Assembly: GCF_001546115.1 (NCBI RefSeq)
Contig: NZ_KQ955209.1
Span: 368,992-432,991 of the forward strand
Direction: 5' to 3'
DNA length: 64,000 bases
Source of the DNA: Paracoccus aminovorans
GTDB lineage: Bacteria; Pseudomonadota; Alphaproteobacteria; Rhodobacterales; Rhodobacteraceae
Every line of letters starts with the position of its first letter. The first letter of the stretch is position 1. The notes beneath the pieces are model-generated. The model did no database searches. It was not told the DNA's origin and saw only the letters and a list, made by a program, of their open reading frames with translations. Shown piece after piece: positions 44,027 to 52,333 of this stretch. The position numbers and the translations under genes are program-made.

Positions 44027-44757
44027 CCGGCGCCGCGGATGGTGCGGATCCGGCGCGGCTCGGGTCCGACATCGCCGATCTTGCGGCGGATCTTGCCGAT
44101 CATCACGTCGACCGAGCGGTCATAGGGCGCCCAGTTGCGGCTGACGGTCAGGTCCAGCAGCTGGTCCCGGCTCAGCACCCGGCCGGGCCGCTGCGCCAGC
44201 ACGCTGAGCAGGTTGAACTCCTGCGTGGTCAGGTTCTGCACCCTGCCCTGCACGTCCCGCAGCACGCGGGCGTCAAGATCCAGCAGCCAGCCATCGAAGC
44301 CGATCCGGCGCACCGTGCCGTCCCGCGACTGGCTCGCGGCTGCGGGCAGGCGGCGCAGGATGGCGCGGATGCGGGCCAGAAGCTCGCGCGGCTCGAAGGG
44401 CTTGACCAGGAAGTCGTCGGCGCCGATCTCCAGCCCGACGATGCGGTCCAGCGCCTCCTGCCGGGCCGAGAGAAACAGGATGCCGATGTCGCGCTGCTTC
44501 TTCAGCTCGCGGGCCAGGGCATAGCCGTCCTCGCGCCCCGGCAGGCCGACATCCAGCACCACCAAGTCGAATCCCCTGTCCGACAACGCCCGCCGCATCG
44601 CCGCCCCGTCATGCGCCGCCTCGACCAGGTAGCCCTGTTCGGCGAAATAGCGGCACAGGAAAGCACTGAGCTTGCGGTCATCCTCGACGAAGAGAATGCG
44701 CTGCGGCGGTTCCGTCTCGGGCGTCTGGACCGGCGCGCCGGTCGGGCTGGGCATCAT
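44002..44757 (-). CDS. OmpR-family response regulator
   Basis: A 251-residue regulator: receiver domain with Asp69 (DLVVLDVGLPGREDGYALAR) and the usual KPF segment (DDFLVKPFEPRELLARIRAI), then a winged-helix DNA-binding domain (LTTQEFNLLSVLAQRPGRVL; YDRSVDVMIGKIRRKIGDVG; RRIRTIRGAGYMFSPEP). The start ATG 44757 is followed directly by a second ATG; the ribosome site is weak. It faces the receiver-kinase gene and overlaps it by 25 bp at the 3' ends. It is orphaned from any classical kinase on its own strand, so the two kinases in the divergent set are candidate partners. Confidence 0.9.
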   Translation of the reverse strand: MMPSPTGAPVQTPETEPPQRILFVEDDRKLSAFLCRYFAEQGYLVEAAHDGAAMRRALSDRGFDLVVLDVGLPGREDGYALARELKKQRDIGILFLSARQEALDRIVGLEIGADDFLVKPFEPRELLARIRAILRRLPAAASQSRDGTVRRIGFDGWLLDLDARVLRDVQGRVQNLTTQEFNLLSVLAQRPGRVLSRDQLLDLTVSRNWAPYDRSVDVMIGKIRRKIGDVGPEPRRIRTIRGAGYMFSPEP

Positions 44758-45000
44758 GGCGGGGCATTCCGTCGGACATGGATGCGGCTGGTTCAAGCGT
44801 CGGGAGTTCTGGAGATTTCCTGAACATAGCCGAGCAAAATCGGCCTTCATAGCCCCTCGCAGAGCCGTTTGAGCCTCCGCCCGTTCAGCCGGCCCGACTT
44901 CGCCGGGTCGTCCTGCCTTCGCACCGTCTGGCAGGCAGCTGCTCATCCACCGGCAGGCCCAGCCGCGACCGCGCACTCGACGCCTGTGCCGCCTTCTGGC

Positions 45001-45939
45001 CTAACGATCCGGCAGCGGGATGAATTCGTCGCGGTCGGTCGGCGGCAGGTCGAACAGCCCCTGCCCCCAGTCGGCCGCGCGCCATTCCGCCTTGGCATGC
45101 TCGATGCGCTCGCGCGACGAGGCCACGAAATTCCACCAGATATAGCGCGGCCCGTTCATCGTCGCGCCGCCCAGCGCCAGCAGCCGTGCGCCCGCGGGTC
45201 CGGCGGCGACGGTGATGCGGTCGCCGGGACGGAACACCATCATCCGCCCGGCCTCGAACTCCTGCCCGGCGATGCGGACCGAGCCTTCGGTGATGTAAAG
45301 CCCGCGGTCCTCGTGATCGTCCGGCAGCGGGAAGCGCGCGCCGGGTTGCAGCACCACGTCCAGATAGAAGGTGTCCGAATACAGCGTCACCGGCGCCCGC
45401 TCGCCATAGGCATGGCCCAGGATCAGCCTGGCCTCGACGCCCTCGGCCTCGATTCGGGGCAGCGTGTCCTTGCCGTGATGCTCGAAGGACGGGTCCATGT
45501 CCTCGCGGTCCTCGGGCAGCGCGATCCAGGTCTGGATGCCGTAAAGGCTGTGCGGACCGGACCGCCCTTCGGCCGAGGTGCGCTCGGAATGGCTGACGCC
45601 CTTGCCCGCCACCATCCAGTTCACCGCGCCGGGCAGGATCACCTGGTCGCTGCCGATGCTGTCGCGGTGGTGGAAATCGCCGCGATACAGATAGGTGACG
45701 GTGCCCAGCCCGATATGCGGATGCGGGCGGATGTCGATGCCCTGCCCGGTCAGGAACTCGGCCGGACCGGCCTGGTCGAAAAAGATGAACGGCCCGACCA
45801 TCTGGCGGCGCGGCGCGGGCAGCGCGCGGCGCACCTCGAAACCGCCCAGGTCGCGCGAACGCGGCACGATCAGGGTCTCGATCTCGTCGATGCCGATCGC
45901 ATCGGGGCAACCTGGCTCAAGCGCGGGGTTCCAGCTCAT
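45001..45939 (-). CDS. pirin-family protein
   Basis: A 312-residue bicupin. The N-terminal domain carries the pirin metal ligands (GIDIRPHPHIGLGTVTYLYR, with the later GKGVSHSERTS). The C-terminal cupin is seen in RFPLPDDHEDRGLYITEGSV. Bacterial pirins are iron or other metal proteins; some have quercetinase activity, others regulate central metabolism. The ATG at 45939 (MSWNP) follows GGAGAGCCGAG and is preferred over a longer start. It is separated by 55 bp from the gluconate genes on the same strand, so cotranscription is possible but unproven. Confidence 0.88.
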   Translation of the reverse strand: MSWNPALEPGCPDAIGIDEIETLIVPRSRDLGGFEVRRALPAPRRQMVGPFIFFDQAGPAEFLTGQGIDIRPHPHIGLGTVTYLYRGDFHHRDSIGSDQVILPGAVNWMVAGKGVSHSERTSAEGRSGPHSLYGIQTWIALPEDREDMDPSFEHHGKDTLPRIEAEGVEARLILGHAYGERAPVTLYSDTFYLDVVLQPGARFPLPDDHEDRGLYITEGSVRIAGQEFEAGRMMVFRPGDRITVAAGPAGARLLALGGATMNGPRYIWWNFVASSRERIEHAKAEWRAADWGQGLFDLPPTDRDEFIPLPDR

Positions 45940-45994
45940 CTCGGCTCTCCTCGTGGTGACATGGCCCAACGCGGCGCGGGCCATGCCGGGTCCA

Positions 45995-46504
45995 TCACGC
46001 CGCCTGCGACGTCAGCCCCAGCAGACGCAAGGCCAGCGCCACCTGCTCCTCGACCGGCAGCGCCATGTCCACGACGACGCCGTCCTCGTCCGGGCCCAGC
46101 ATCTCCAGCGTCGCAAGCTGCGAATCGAGCAGCTTGGCCGGAAAGAAATGCCCCTCGCGATGCGCCAGCCGCTCTTCCAGGATGGCCCGCGTGCCATGCA
46201 CGTGCAGGAACCGCACCCGGGGCGCGCCGCTGCGCAGGATGTCGCGATAGCTGCGCTTCAGCGCCGAACAGCCCATGACCGAGCTTTCTCCCGCCGCCTC
46301 GTTGCGGGCGAACTCCGCCGCCAGCGCCTGCAGCCAGGGCGCGCGGTCCGCGTCGGTCAGGGGGGTTCCGGCCGCCATCTTCTCGACATTGGCGCGCGGG
46401 TGAAAGCTGTCGCCCTCGATGAAGCGCCAGCCCAGCACTTCGGCCAGCGCGCCGCCGGTGGTGCTTTTCCCGCTGCCGGACACGCCCATGACGACGATAT
46501 GCAT
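45995..46504 (-). CDS. gntK: gluconokinase
   Basis: A 169-residue kinase of the GntK family. The N-terminus MHIVVMGVSGSGKSTTGGAL carries the P-loop, and the substrate segment FIEGDSFHPRANVEKMAAGT and CSALKRSYRDILR are conserved. It phosphorylates D-gluconate to 6-phosphogluconate for the Entner-Doudoroff or pentose phosphate route. The start ATG 46504 lies eight bases after the stop of the gluconate permease gene, giving a gntP-gntK operon. Confidence 0.93.
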   Translation of the reverse strand: MHIVVMGVSGSGKSTTGGALAEVLGWRFIEGDSFHPRANVEKMAAGTPLTDADRAPWLQALAAEFARNEAAGESSVMGCSALKRSYRDILRSGAPRVRFLHVHGTRAILEERLAHREGHFFPAKLLDSQLATLEMLGPDEDGVVVDMALPVEEQVALALRLLGLTSQAA

Positions 46505-46512
46505 CGGCGCGC

Positions 46513-47886
46513 TCACAGCAGCCACCAGCCCAGCAGGGCAAAGCCGAAGGCGATGCCGCCGAGCAGCGTCTCCATCACCGTCCAGGTCTTCAGCGTGGTC
46601 TTTTCGTCCATGTTCAGAAAGCGCCCGACCAGCCAGAAGCCCGAATCGTTGAAATGGCTCAGCACGGTCGCGCCGCCGGCAATGGCGATGACCAGGAAGC
46701 AGCGGTCCAGCTCGGACAGGCCGGTGGTCGCGGCGACGGTGGGCGCGATCAGCCCGGCGGTGGTGGTCAGCGCCACCGTGGCCGAGCCCTGCGCCACCCG
46801 CAGCGCGGTCGCGATCACGAAGGCCGCGACGATCAGCGGCATGCCGACGCTGTCGAGGCTGCCGGCCAGGGCCTGGCCGATGCCGCTGGCACGCAAGACG
46901 CCGCCGAACATGCCGCCGGCGCCGGTCACCAGGATGATGGCGCAGATCGGACCCAGGGCGCCGTCCATCAGCTTCTCGACCTCGGCCGCGCTGCGGCCCT
47001 TGCCCAGCAGCGCCATGGCGGCGATGACGGTAATCAGCAGCGCGACCGGGGTCTGGCCGACCAGCCGCAGCACCGTGACCCAGCCCGCATCGGCGTCGAT
47101 CGCACCCATGGTCGCCAGCGTGTTCAGCCCGGTGTTCAGGAAGATCAGCGCCAGCGGCAGCAGCAGCACGAACAGCACCGTGCCGAAACTGGGCGGCCGG
47201 CGGTCGTGCTTTTCCTCGGTCGCGCCCAGGATCTGGGGCACCGGCAGCACGAAGCGGTGCCCGGCCCATTTGCTGAACAGATAGCTGCCCAGGAACCAGG
47301 TCGGGATCGCCACCACCAGCCCGACGACCAGCAAAAGCCCGATATCGGCGCCCAGCAGGTCGCCGGCCGCGACCGGGCCGGGATGCGGCGGCACCAAGGC
47401 ATGCATGACCGCGAAGGCCCCGGCCGCCGGCAGCGCGTAAAGCAGCACCGAGCCGCCGAAGCGCAGCGCCACGCTGAAGATGATCGGCAGCATCACCACC
47501 AGCCCGGCGTCGAAGAAGATCGGAAAGCCGAACAGCAGCGAGGCCACGCCCAGGGCCAGCGGCGCGCGCTCGGCGCCGAACTGGTTGATCAGCCGGTCGG
47601 CCAGCACCTGCGCGCCGCCGGTGACCTCCAGCAGCCGGCCGATCATGGCGCCGAAGCCCACGAGCAGCGCCACCGTCGCCAGCGTCGAGCCGAAGCCCTC
47701 GAGCAGCGTCGGAATGACCTTGCCCATCGGGATGCCGGCGATCATGGCGGTAATCAGGCTGACCAGCACCAGCGCCACGAAGGCATGCAGCCGGAAGCGC
47801 ATGATCAGAACCAGCAGCAGCAGGACCGCGCCCGCCGCGATCATGAGCAGCACCGGGGTGCCATAGACGGGTTCAACCGCGTTCAT
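46513..47886 (-). CDS. gntP: gluconate:H+ symporter (GntP family)
   Basis: A 457-residue membrane transporter with about 12 to 14 hydrophobic segments. Signatures of the GntP family are LLVGFGAMIGRLLEVTGGAQ, PIFFDAGLVVMLPIIF, MHALVPPHPGPVAAGDLLGA and SHFNDSGFWLVGRFLNM near the C-terminus. It imports gluconate, which the downstream kinase phosphorylates. The ATG at 47886 follows GGGAGGAGATTTG; a longer start five codons upstream overlaps that ribosome site and is rejected. A palindrome resembling a GntR/LacI operator lies 54 bp upstream. Confidence 0.94.
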   Translation of the reverse strand: MNAVEPVYGTPVLLMIAAGAVLLLLVLIMRFRLHAFVALVLVSLITAMIAGIPMGKVIPTLLEGFGSTLATVALLVGFGAMIGRLLEVTGGAQVLADRLINQFGAERAPLALGVASLLFGFPIFFDAGLVVMLPIIFSVALRFGGSVLLYALPAAGAFAVMHALVPPHPGPVAAGDLLGADIGLLLVVGLVVAIPTWFLGSYLFSKWAGHRFVLPVPQILGATEEKHDRRPPSFGTVLFVLLLPLALIFLNTGLNTLATMGAIDADAGWVTVLRLVGQTPVALLITVIAAMALLGKGRSAAEVEKLMDGALGPICAIILVTGAGGMFGGVLRASGIGQALAGSLDSVGMPLIVAAFVIATALRVAQGSATVALTTTAGLIAPTVAATTGLSELDRCFLVIAIAGGATVLSHFNDSGFWLVGRFLNMDEKTTLKTWTVMETLLGGIAFGFALLGWWLL

Positions 47887-47939
47887 CAAATCTCCTCCCA
47901 AGCAAAATCCCTTGCGTCACCGCGCCGGCCAGCCGGCAT

Positions 47940-47951
47940 GTTAGCGGTAAC
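47940..47951. promoter_or_regulatory. GTTAGCGGTAAC near-palindrome, putative LacI-family operator for gntP-gntK
   Basis: The near-palindrome lies inside ATGTTAGCGGTAACGTT, 54 bp before the gntP start. It resembles the E. coli GntR operator (ATGTTACCGATAACA type). An AT-rich run (AAGTTAATATGTTTTTG, 47981-47997) just upstream may hold the promoter. No LacI-family gene is present in this window, so the repressor would be encoded elsewhere. Confidence 0.5.
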
Positions 47952-47983
47952 GTTCGCCGCAATACGCGATGCGAGGCGAAAAG

Positions 47984-48265
47984 TTAATATGTTTTTGTCT
48001 CCTGCCCGCTCGTCTCCTGCGCGGTGGTCAGGGCGCCATGGATCAGCCGCATCTCGTCCGACAGCGCCAGCTCCAGCGCCGCGCCCTCGGGGTCCAGCGC
48101 GCCGGGGTCTTCCTGCCCGTCCGGCATGATCTCGCGATCCTCCAGCCATTCCAGCAGCGCCGCGCGCAAGCCCGGCGGCGACAGCGCCAGAAGCTGCGCC
48201 AGCAGCCGGCGATGCGCGATCAGCCGGCCTTCGAGCGCATCGAGCCGGGCGTCGAGCCTGTCCAT
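47984..48265 (-). CDS. small coiled-coil protein, function unknown
   Basis: A 93-residue acidic protein without membrane segments. The N-terminus (MDRLDARLDALEGRLIAHRR) has a heptad pattern typical of a short coiled coil, followed by a helix-rich part (LLAQLLALSPPGLRAALLEW) and a disordered acidic tail. A GGGAGGGAACGCGG ribosome site supports expression. I recognise no family. It lies between a FadR-type regulator and the gluconate operon, all on the same strand. Confidence 0.6.
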   Translation of the reverse strand: MDRLDARLDALEGRLIAHRRLLAQLLALSPPGLRAALLEWLEDREIMPDGQEDPGALDPEGAALELALSDEMRLIHGALTTAQETSGQETKTY

Positions 48266-48326
48266 CCGCGTTCCCTCCCTGATTGCAGGGCCATCATGGC
48301 ATGGAAGCGGCGCCCGGCAAAGCGGC

Positions 48327-49088
48327 TCAGCGCGGGGTCAGGCTGCCGCCCTCGATCCGGCGCAGCGACACATCCAGCCGCGCCTCGGCGGCGGCGATCT
48401 CGGCCAGCGCCTGGCGGGTATAGCGCATATGCGCCTCGGCCGCGGCCGAGGCCGCCAGCGGGTCGCGCGCCATCACGCCGTCATGGATGGCGCGGTGCTG
48501 GCGCCGCAGCACCTCGCGCACCTCGGGCCGGGCATAGAGCGTGTCGCGGTTGTGGAACACGCCGCGACGCAGCATGCCCGACAGCGCCCGCATGATCTGC
48601 AGCAGCACGACATTGTGGCTGGCCTCGTAAAGCGCGACATGCAGATCGACGTCCGCCTCGGCCTCGGCGTGCGGGTCGGCGGCATCGTGGGCGGCCTCGA
48701 TGCGCCGCATGCAGCCGGCCAGGGTCTCGCGGTCCAGGTCGCTGGCGCGGCGCGCGGCCAGGCCCGCCGCCATGCCCTCCAGCGTGGCGCGCAGTTCCAG
48801 GTAATCCTCGACCACCTCGGCGCGCGAGGCCATCAGCGCCACCAGCGGATCGGTGAAGCTGGTCGCAAGCGGCGCCACCCGCCGCCCGCCGCCGGCCTCC
48901 GCGACCAAGAGGCCGCGCTGCTCCAGCAGCTTCAGCCCCTGGCGCAGCGTCGGGCGCGAGACCTTGAGCCGCAGCGCCAGTTCGCGCTCGGCCAGCAGCG
49001 GATCGCCCGGCCGCAGCGAGCCTTCGAGGATCAGGTCCTCGATATGGCGCGCCGTAGCCTCGGCCGCCGTCCGGTTCTCGTCGCCCAT
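48327..49088 (-). CDS. GntR/FadR-subfamily transcriptional regulator
   Basis: A 253-residue regulator: N-terminal winged HTH (DPLLAERELALRLKVSRPTL RQG in two parts) and a C-terminal FCD ligand domain rich in helices with the conserved metal-site segment EADVDLHVALYEASHNVVLL and HRAIHDGVMARD. FCD regulators bind small organic acids. It is divergent from the D-lactate dehydrogenase gene with 137 bp between them, so it probably responds to lactate or a similar 2-hydroxy acid, like LldR/GlcC. Gluconate control of the gntP side is an alternative. Confidence 0.9.
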   Translation of the reverse strand: MGDENRTAAEATARHIEDLILEGSLRPGDPLLAERELALRLKVSRPTLRQGLKLLEQRGLLVAEAGGGRRVAPLATSFTDPLVALMASRAEVVEDYLELRATLEGMAAGLAARRASDLDRETLAGCMRRIEAAHDAADPHAEAEADVDLHVALYEASHNVVLLQIMRALSGMLRRGVFHNRDTLYARPEVREVLRRQHRAIHDGVMARDPLAASAAAEAHMRYTRQALAEIAAAEARLDVSLRRIEGGSLTPR

Positions 49089-49166
49089 GCCGCGCCCCCT
49101 GCCCCGGCCCCGCGCCGGCAGGACAAACTAGCCGCGGCATCGGCCGCGGTGCAATCGGTTTTCCCG

Positions 49167-49196
49167 ATTGACGGCGCTGGTCAATTGATTTTACCA
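49167..49196. promoter_or_regulatory. inverted repeats between the FadR-type regulator and dld
   Basis: ATTGAC-N7-GTCAAT (49167-49185) overlaps TGGT-N11-ACCA (49178-49196), 30-60 bp upstream of dld. FadR-subfamily sites are usually of TGGT...ACCA type, so this is the best operator candidate for the divergent regulator. Confidence 0.4.
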
Positions 49197-49225
49197 CGAA
49201 CCGGCGACGACCCGGAGCCAGACCC

Positions 49226-50935
49226 ATGACCGCACCCGTCCACACCGCGCGCGCCGCCCTGCTGGAGCGGCTGCGCCAGATCGTCGGGCCGGCGCATGTG
49301 CTGACCGCGGCCCGCGCCACACGCCGCTTCACCCGCGGCTTCCGCTATGGCGGCGGGCCGGTCGCCTGCGTGGTGCGCCCGGGCTCGCTGGTCGAGATGT
49401 GGCGCGTGCTCAACGCCGCCGTCGCCGCCGGCCGGGCGGTGATCCTGCAGGCCGCGAATACCGGGCTGACCGGCGGCTCGACCCCCTGGGGCGACGATTA
49501 CGACCGCGAGATCGTGCTGATCTCGGTCATGCGGCTGAAGGGCATCCACCTGATCGACGGTGGCGCGCAGGTGCTGTGCCTGCCCGGCGCCACGCTCGAC
49601 GCGCTGGAAAAGCGCCTGCGCCCGCTGGGACGCGAGCCGCATTCGGTCATCGGCTCCAGCTGCATCGGCGCCTCGGTGCTGGGCGGCATCTGCAACAATT
49701 CCGGCGGCGCCCTGATCCAGCGCGGCCCGGCCTATACCGAACTGACGCTTTATGCCGAGGTGCGCGCCGACGGCTCGGTCGCGCTGGTCAACCACCTGGG
49801 CCTCGACCTGGGCGACACGCCGGAACAGATCCTGTCCCGCGTCGAATCGGGCGACCTGCCCCGGCCCGCGCCGACCGAGGCCTGGGCCTCGGACCGCGAC
49901 TATGCCGAGCATGTCCGCGACATCGCGGCCCCGACCCCGGCCCGCTTCAACGCCGATCCGCGCCGGTTGCGCGAAAGCGCCGGCTGCGCCGGCAAGCTCG
50001 CGGTCTTTGCCGTGCGGCTGGATACATTCGCGGCCGAGACGGACAGCGCCGTCTTCTATATCGGCAGCAACGACCCGGGCGAGCTGACCGCGCTGCGCCG
50101 CCACATGCTGGCGCATTTCGCCAACCTGCCGATCGCCGGCGAATACATCCACCGCGATGCCTATGATATCGCGGCGAAATACGGCAAGGACACCTTCCTG
50201 TTCATCCGCCATGCCGGCACCGACCGCATGCCCGCGCTTTTCGCCGCCAAGGCGCGGATCGACGCGCTGACCGAGCGGCTGGGCCTGGGCAGCACGCTGT
50301 CGGACCGGCTGGCGCAGGGCATCGCGGCGCTGATGCCGCAGCACCTGCCGGCGCGGATGAACCACTTTCGCGACCGCTACGAGCATCACCTGCTCTTGCG
50401 CATGGGCGGCGCCGGCATCGCCGAGGCGCGCGACCATCTTGGCGCGGTCTTCCCCTCGGCCAGCGGCGCCATGTTCGAATGCACGGCCGACGAGGGCCGG
50501 GCCGCCTTCCTGCACCGTTTCGCCGTGGCCGGCGCCGCGGTGCGCTACCGCGCCATCCATGCCCGCGAGGTCGAGGATATCGTGGCGCTGGACATCGCCC
50601 TGCCCCGCAACAGCCGCGACTGGCTGGAACGGCTGCCGCCCGAACTGGACGCGAAGCTCGCCAGGAAGCTGTATTACGGGCATTTCTTCTGCCACGTCTT
50701 CCACCAGGATTACGCGGTGAAGAAGGGCGAGGACTGCCTGGCGGTCGAGCATGCGATGTGGCGGCTGCTGGACGCGCGCGGCGCCGAATACCCGGCCGAA
50801 CACAATGTCGGCCATCTCTACCGGGCCAAGCCTGCGCTCGCGGATTTCTATCGCCGGCTCGACCCGACGAACAGCCTGAACCCGGGCCTGGGCCAGACCG
50901 CGAAATGCGCGCATTGGCAGTCGACGGAAGCGTGA
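49226..50935 (+). CDS. dld: quinone-dependent D-lactate dehydrogenase (Dld)
   Basis: A 569-residue flavoprotein with an N-terminal FAD-binding (PCMH) domain (VVRPGSLVEMWRVLNAAVAA; ILQAANTGLTGGSTPWGDDY; GASVLGGICNNSGGALIQRG) and the C-terminal membrane-binding domain special to E. coli-type Dld (HFRDRYEHHLLLRMGGAGI; YYGHFFCHVFHQDYAVKKGE). It oxidises D-lactate to pyruvate at the inner membrane and feeds electrons to quinone. Its length matches the family (about 570). The divergent FadR-type gene is the probable regulator. A repeat-type terminator follows. Confidence 0.94.
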   Translation: MTAPVHTARAALLERLRQIVGPAHVLTAARATRRFTRGFRYGGGPVACVVRPGSLVEMWRVLNAAVAAGRAVILQAANTGLTGGSTPWGDDYDREIVLISVMRLKGIHLIDGGAQVLCLPGATLDALEKRLRPLGREPHSVIGSSCIGASVLGGICNNSGGALIQRGPAYTELTLYAEVRADGSVALVNHLGLDLGDTPEQILSRVESGDLPRPAPTEAWASDRDYAEHVRDIAAPTPARFNADPRRLRESAGCAGKLAVFAVRLDTFAAETDSAVFYIGSNDPGELTALRRHMLAHFANLPIAGEYIHRDAYDIAAKYGKDTFLFIRHAGTDRMPALFAAKARIDALTERLGLGSTLSDRLAQGIAALMPQHLPARMNHFRDRYEHHLLLRMGGAGIAEARDHLGAVFPSASGAMFECTADEGRAAFLHRFAVAGAAVRYRAIHAREVEDIVALDIALPRNSRDWLERLPPELDAKLARKLYYGHFFCHVFHQDYAVKKGEDCLAVEHAMWRLLDARGAEYPAEHNVGHLYRAKPALADFYRRLDPTNSLNPGLGQTAKCAHWQSTEA

Positions 50936-50958
50936 TTCCCGACGGCACGCGCGCGGCC

Positions 50959-51004
50959 GGGGGCGCTGCCCCCGGACCCCCGGGATATTTGGACAAGAAA
51001 GAAA
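50959..51004 (+). terminator. GGGGGCGCTGCCCCC hairpin, rhodobacterial repeat-type terminator
   Basis: A GGGGGC-GCT-GCCCCC hairpin is followed by GGACCCCCGGGATATTTGG and an A-rich tail. Elements of this wording are common after genes across Rhodobacterales genomes, in my knowledge, and serve as dispersed terminator-like repeats. It ends the dld transcript. Confidence 0.65.
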
Positions 51005-51074
51005 GGCACGGCGCAGTGCTAGCGTTTGTTCTGGTTATGTTCTAATATTGAAGGCCAGCCAGAGAGGAATCGCC

Positions 51075-51644
51075 ATGTTCATGGACAAGTCGCAGCCCCT
51101 TCCGCAGGCCGGTCCCGCGCACAAGATCTTCTTCGCCGCCGTGCCGCCCGAGCCGGTGGCGGCGCGCATGGCCGAGGTCTGGCGTCTTGGCGGCTTTTCC
51201 GCGCCCTTGCGGCACCGGGTGCTGCACATGACCATCCAGATGGTCGCCGAGGCCGAGATCGTCGATGCGGCGCTGGCCGGGTTCCTGAACCGGCCGATGC
51301 AGGATTTCCGCTTTCCCGCCTTCGACATCACCTTCGACCGCATCGCCAATTTCGGCAACCGCGCGGCGCGGCGCCGGCCGCTGGTCTTTACCACCCGGGG
51401 CCAGGAGGCGACGCCGAACGCGCTGGCCCGTGCCATCCGCCGCCGCTTTGCGCCCTCCGGCTGGCCCTTGCCGGCAATGTATGTCACCCCCCATGTCACC
51501 GCCGCCTATGGCCGGGCGCTGCCGGAATCGCTGCGGCTGGTGCCGCCGATCCATTGGCATGTCGACGAATTGGTGCTGATCGACAGCCTGCAGGGCCTGA
51601 CCACGCACCTGCCCCTGGGCCGCTGGCGGCTGGACGAGGCCTGA
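51075..51644 (+). CDS. 2H-phosphoesterase (RNA 2',3'-cyclic phosphodiesterase / 2'-5' RNA ligase-like)
   Basis: A 189-residue protein with the two HxT motifs of the 2H superfamily, VLHMTIQMV and VTPHVTAAYG, about 100 residues apart. It starts IFFAAVPPEPVAARMAEVWR after a short leader. Family members open cyclic phosphates or act as weak RNA ligases (ThpR); the physiological substrate is unknown here. The ATG at 51075 follows AGAGAGGAATCGCC. It is convergent with the replication initiator gene, with only five bases between the stops. Confidence 0.85.
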   Translation: MFMDKSQPLPQAGPAHKIFFAAVPPEPVAARMAEVWRLGGFSAPLRHRVLHMTIQMVAEAEIVDAALAGFLNRPMQDFRFPAFDITFDRIANFGNRAARRRPLVFTTRGQEATPNALARAIRRRFAPSGWPLPAMYVTPHVTAAYGRALPESLRLVPPIHWHVDELVLIDSLQGLTTHLPLGRWRLDEA

Positions 51645-51649
51645 GCGGC

Positions 51650-52333
51650 TCACGGCCCCAGCACGCGCACCTTGGCGATGCGGCCGTCGCAGCGGCGCAC
51701 GGCAATGCGCAGCCGCTCGATCAGATGCGTCTCGACATAGCTGGCGTGAAACCGGCTAGGAGCGAACAGCGTCAGGCAATCGCCGGCGACGCCCGCCTCG
51801 GCCAGGCCGGCGAACCAGGCGTCGAACAGCGCGCGGTCCTCTTCGGCGAGCCGCGCCCGGGCCTCGCCCCAGAGGCTGCCGGGCTCGACCGGCAGGGCGG
51901 GCTCGGCGCGGTGCAGCGGCACGACATTGCTGGCGGAAGGCGCGCTCTCGCCGCCGATGCGAGCGACGAAATCGGGACCGATATTGGCCCATTCCGGCTT
52001 GGTGTCCAGCAGGATGCGGTCGAGGTTCAGCCCCAGCACCGAGACGCGGCCGCGCGCGCCCTGCTGCTTGATCTCGAGCCAGCCGAGGGCGCGCAGCTTG
52101 GCCATTTCGCGTTTCACCGTGCGTTCGTCGACGCACCACAGCCGGGCGATCTCGCGCTGGCCGATGGTCAGCTCGTCGCGCTGCCAGTTGTAGCGGGTGG
52201 TGATGAGGGCCATCAGGCGCAGGATCAGCCGCTGGCGATGCTTGTCGCCGGCGAGCCCATGCGCCATCATCGCGCTGAGCAAATCATATTTCTTGGCCGC
52301 GGCCTCCCGACCGACGGCGCGGATCACCTGCAT
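51650..52333 (-). CDS. DnaA-like plasmid-type replication initiator
   Basis: A 227-residue protein. The N-terminal half looks like a winged-helix replication protein (KYDLLSAMMAHGLAGDKHRQ; DELTIGQREIARLWCVDERT VKREMAKL). The C-terminal third resembles the N-terminal domain of DnaA (ALFDAWFAGL, then LTLFAPSRFHASYVETHLIE). This matches the DnaA-like replicases described for Rhodobacterales plasmids and chromids. No AAA+ domain is present, so it is not chromosomal DnaA. The ATG at 52333 (MQVIRAVGRE) is preferred over an upstream start with a non-conserved leader. It is divergent from parA-parB, across a 488-bp origin-like gap. Confidence 0.78.
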   Translation of the reverse strand: MQVIRAVGREAAAKKYDLLSAMMAHGLAGDKHRQRLILRLMALITTRYNWQRDELTIGQREIARLWCVDERTVKREMAKLRALGWLEIKQQGARGRVSVLGLNLDRILLDTKPEWANIGPDFVARIGGESAPSASNVVPLHRAEPALPVEPGSLWGEARARLAEEDRALFDAWFAGLAEAGVAGDCLTLFAPSRFHASYVETHLIERLRIAVRRCDGRIAKVRVLGP

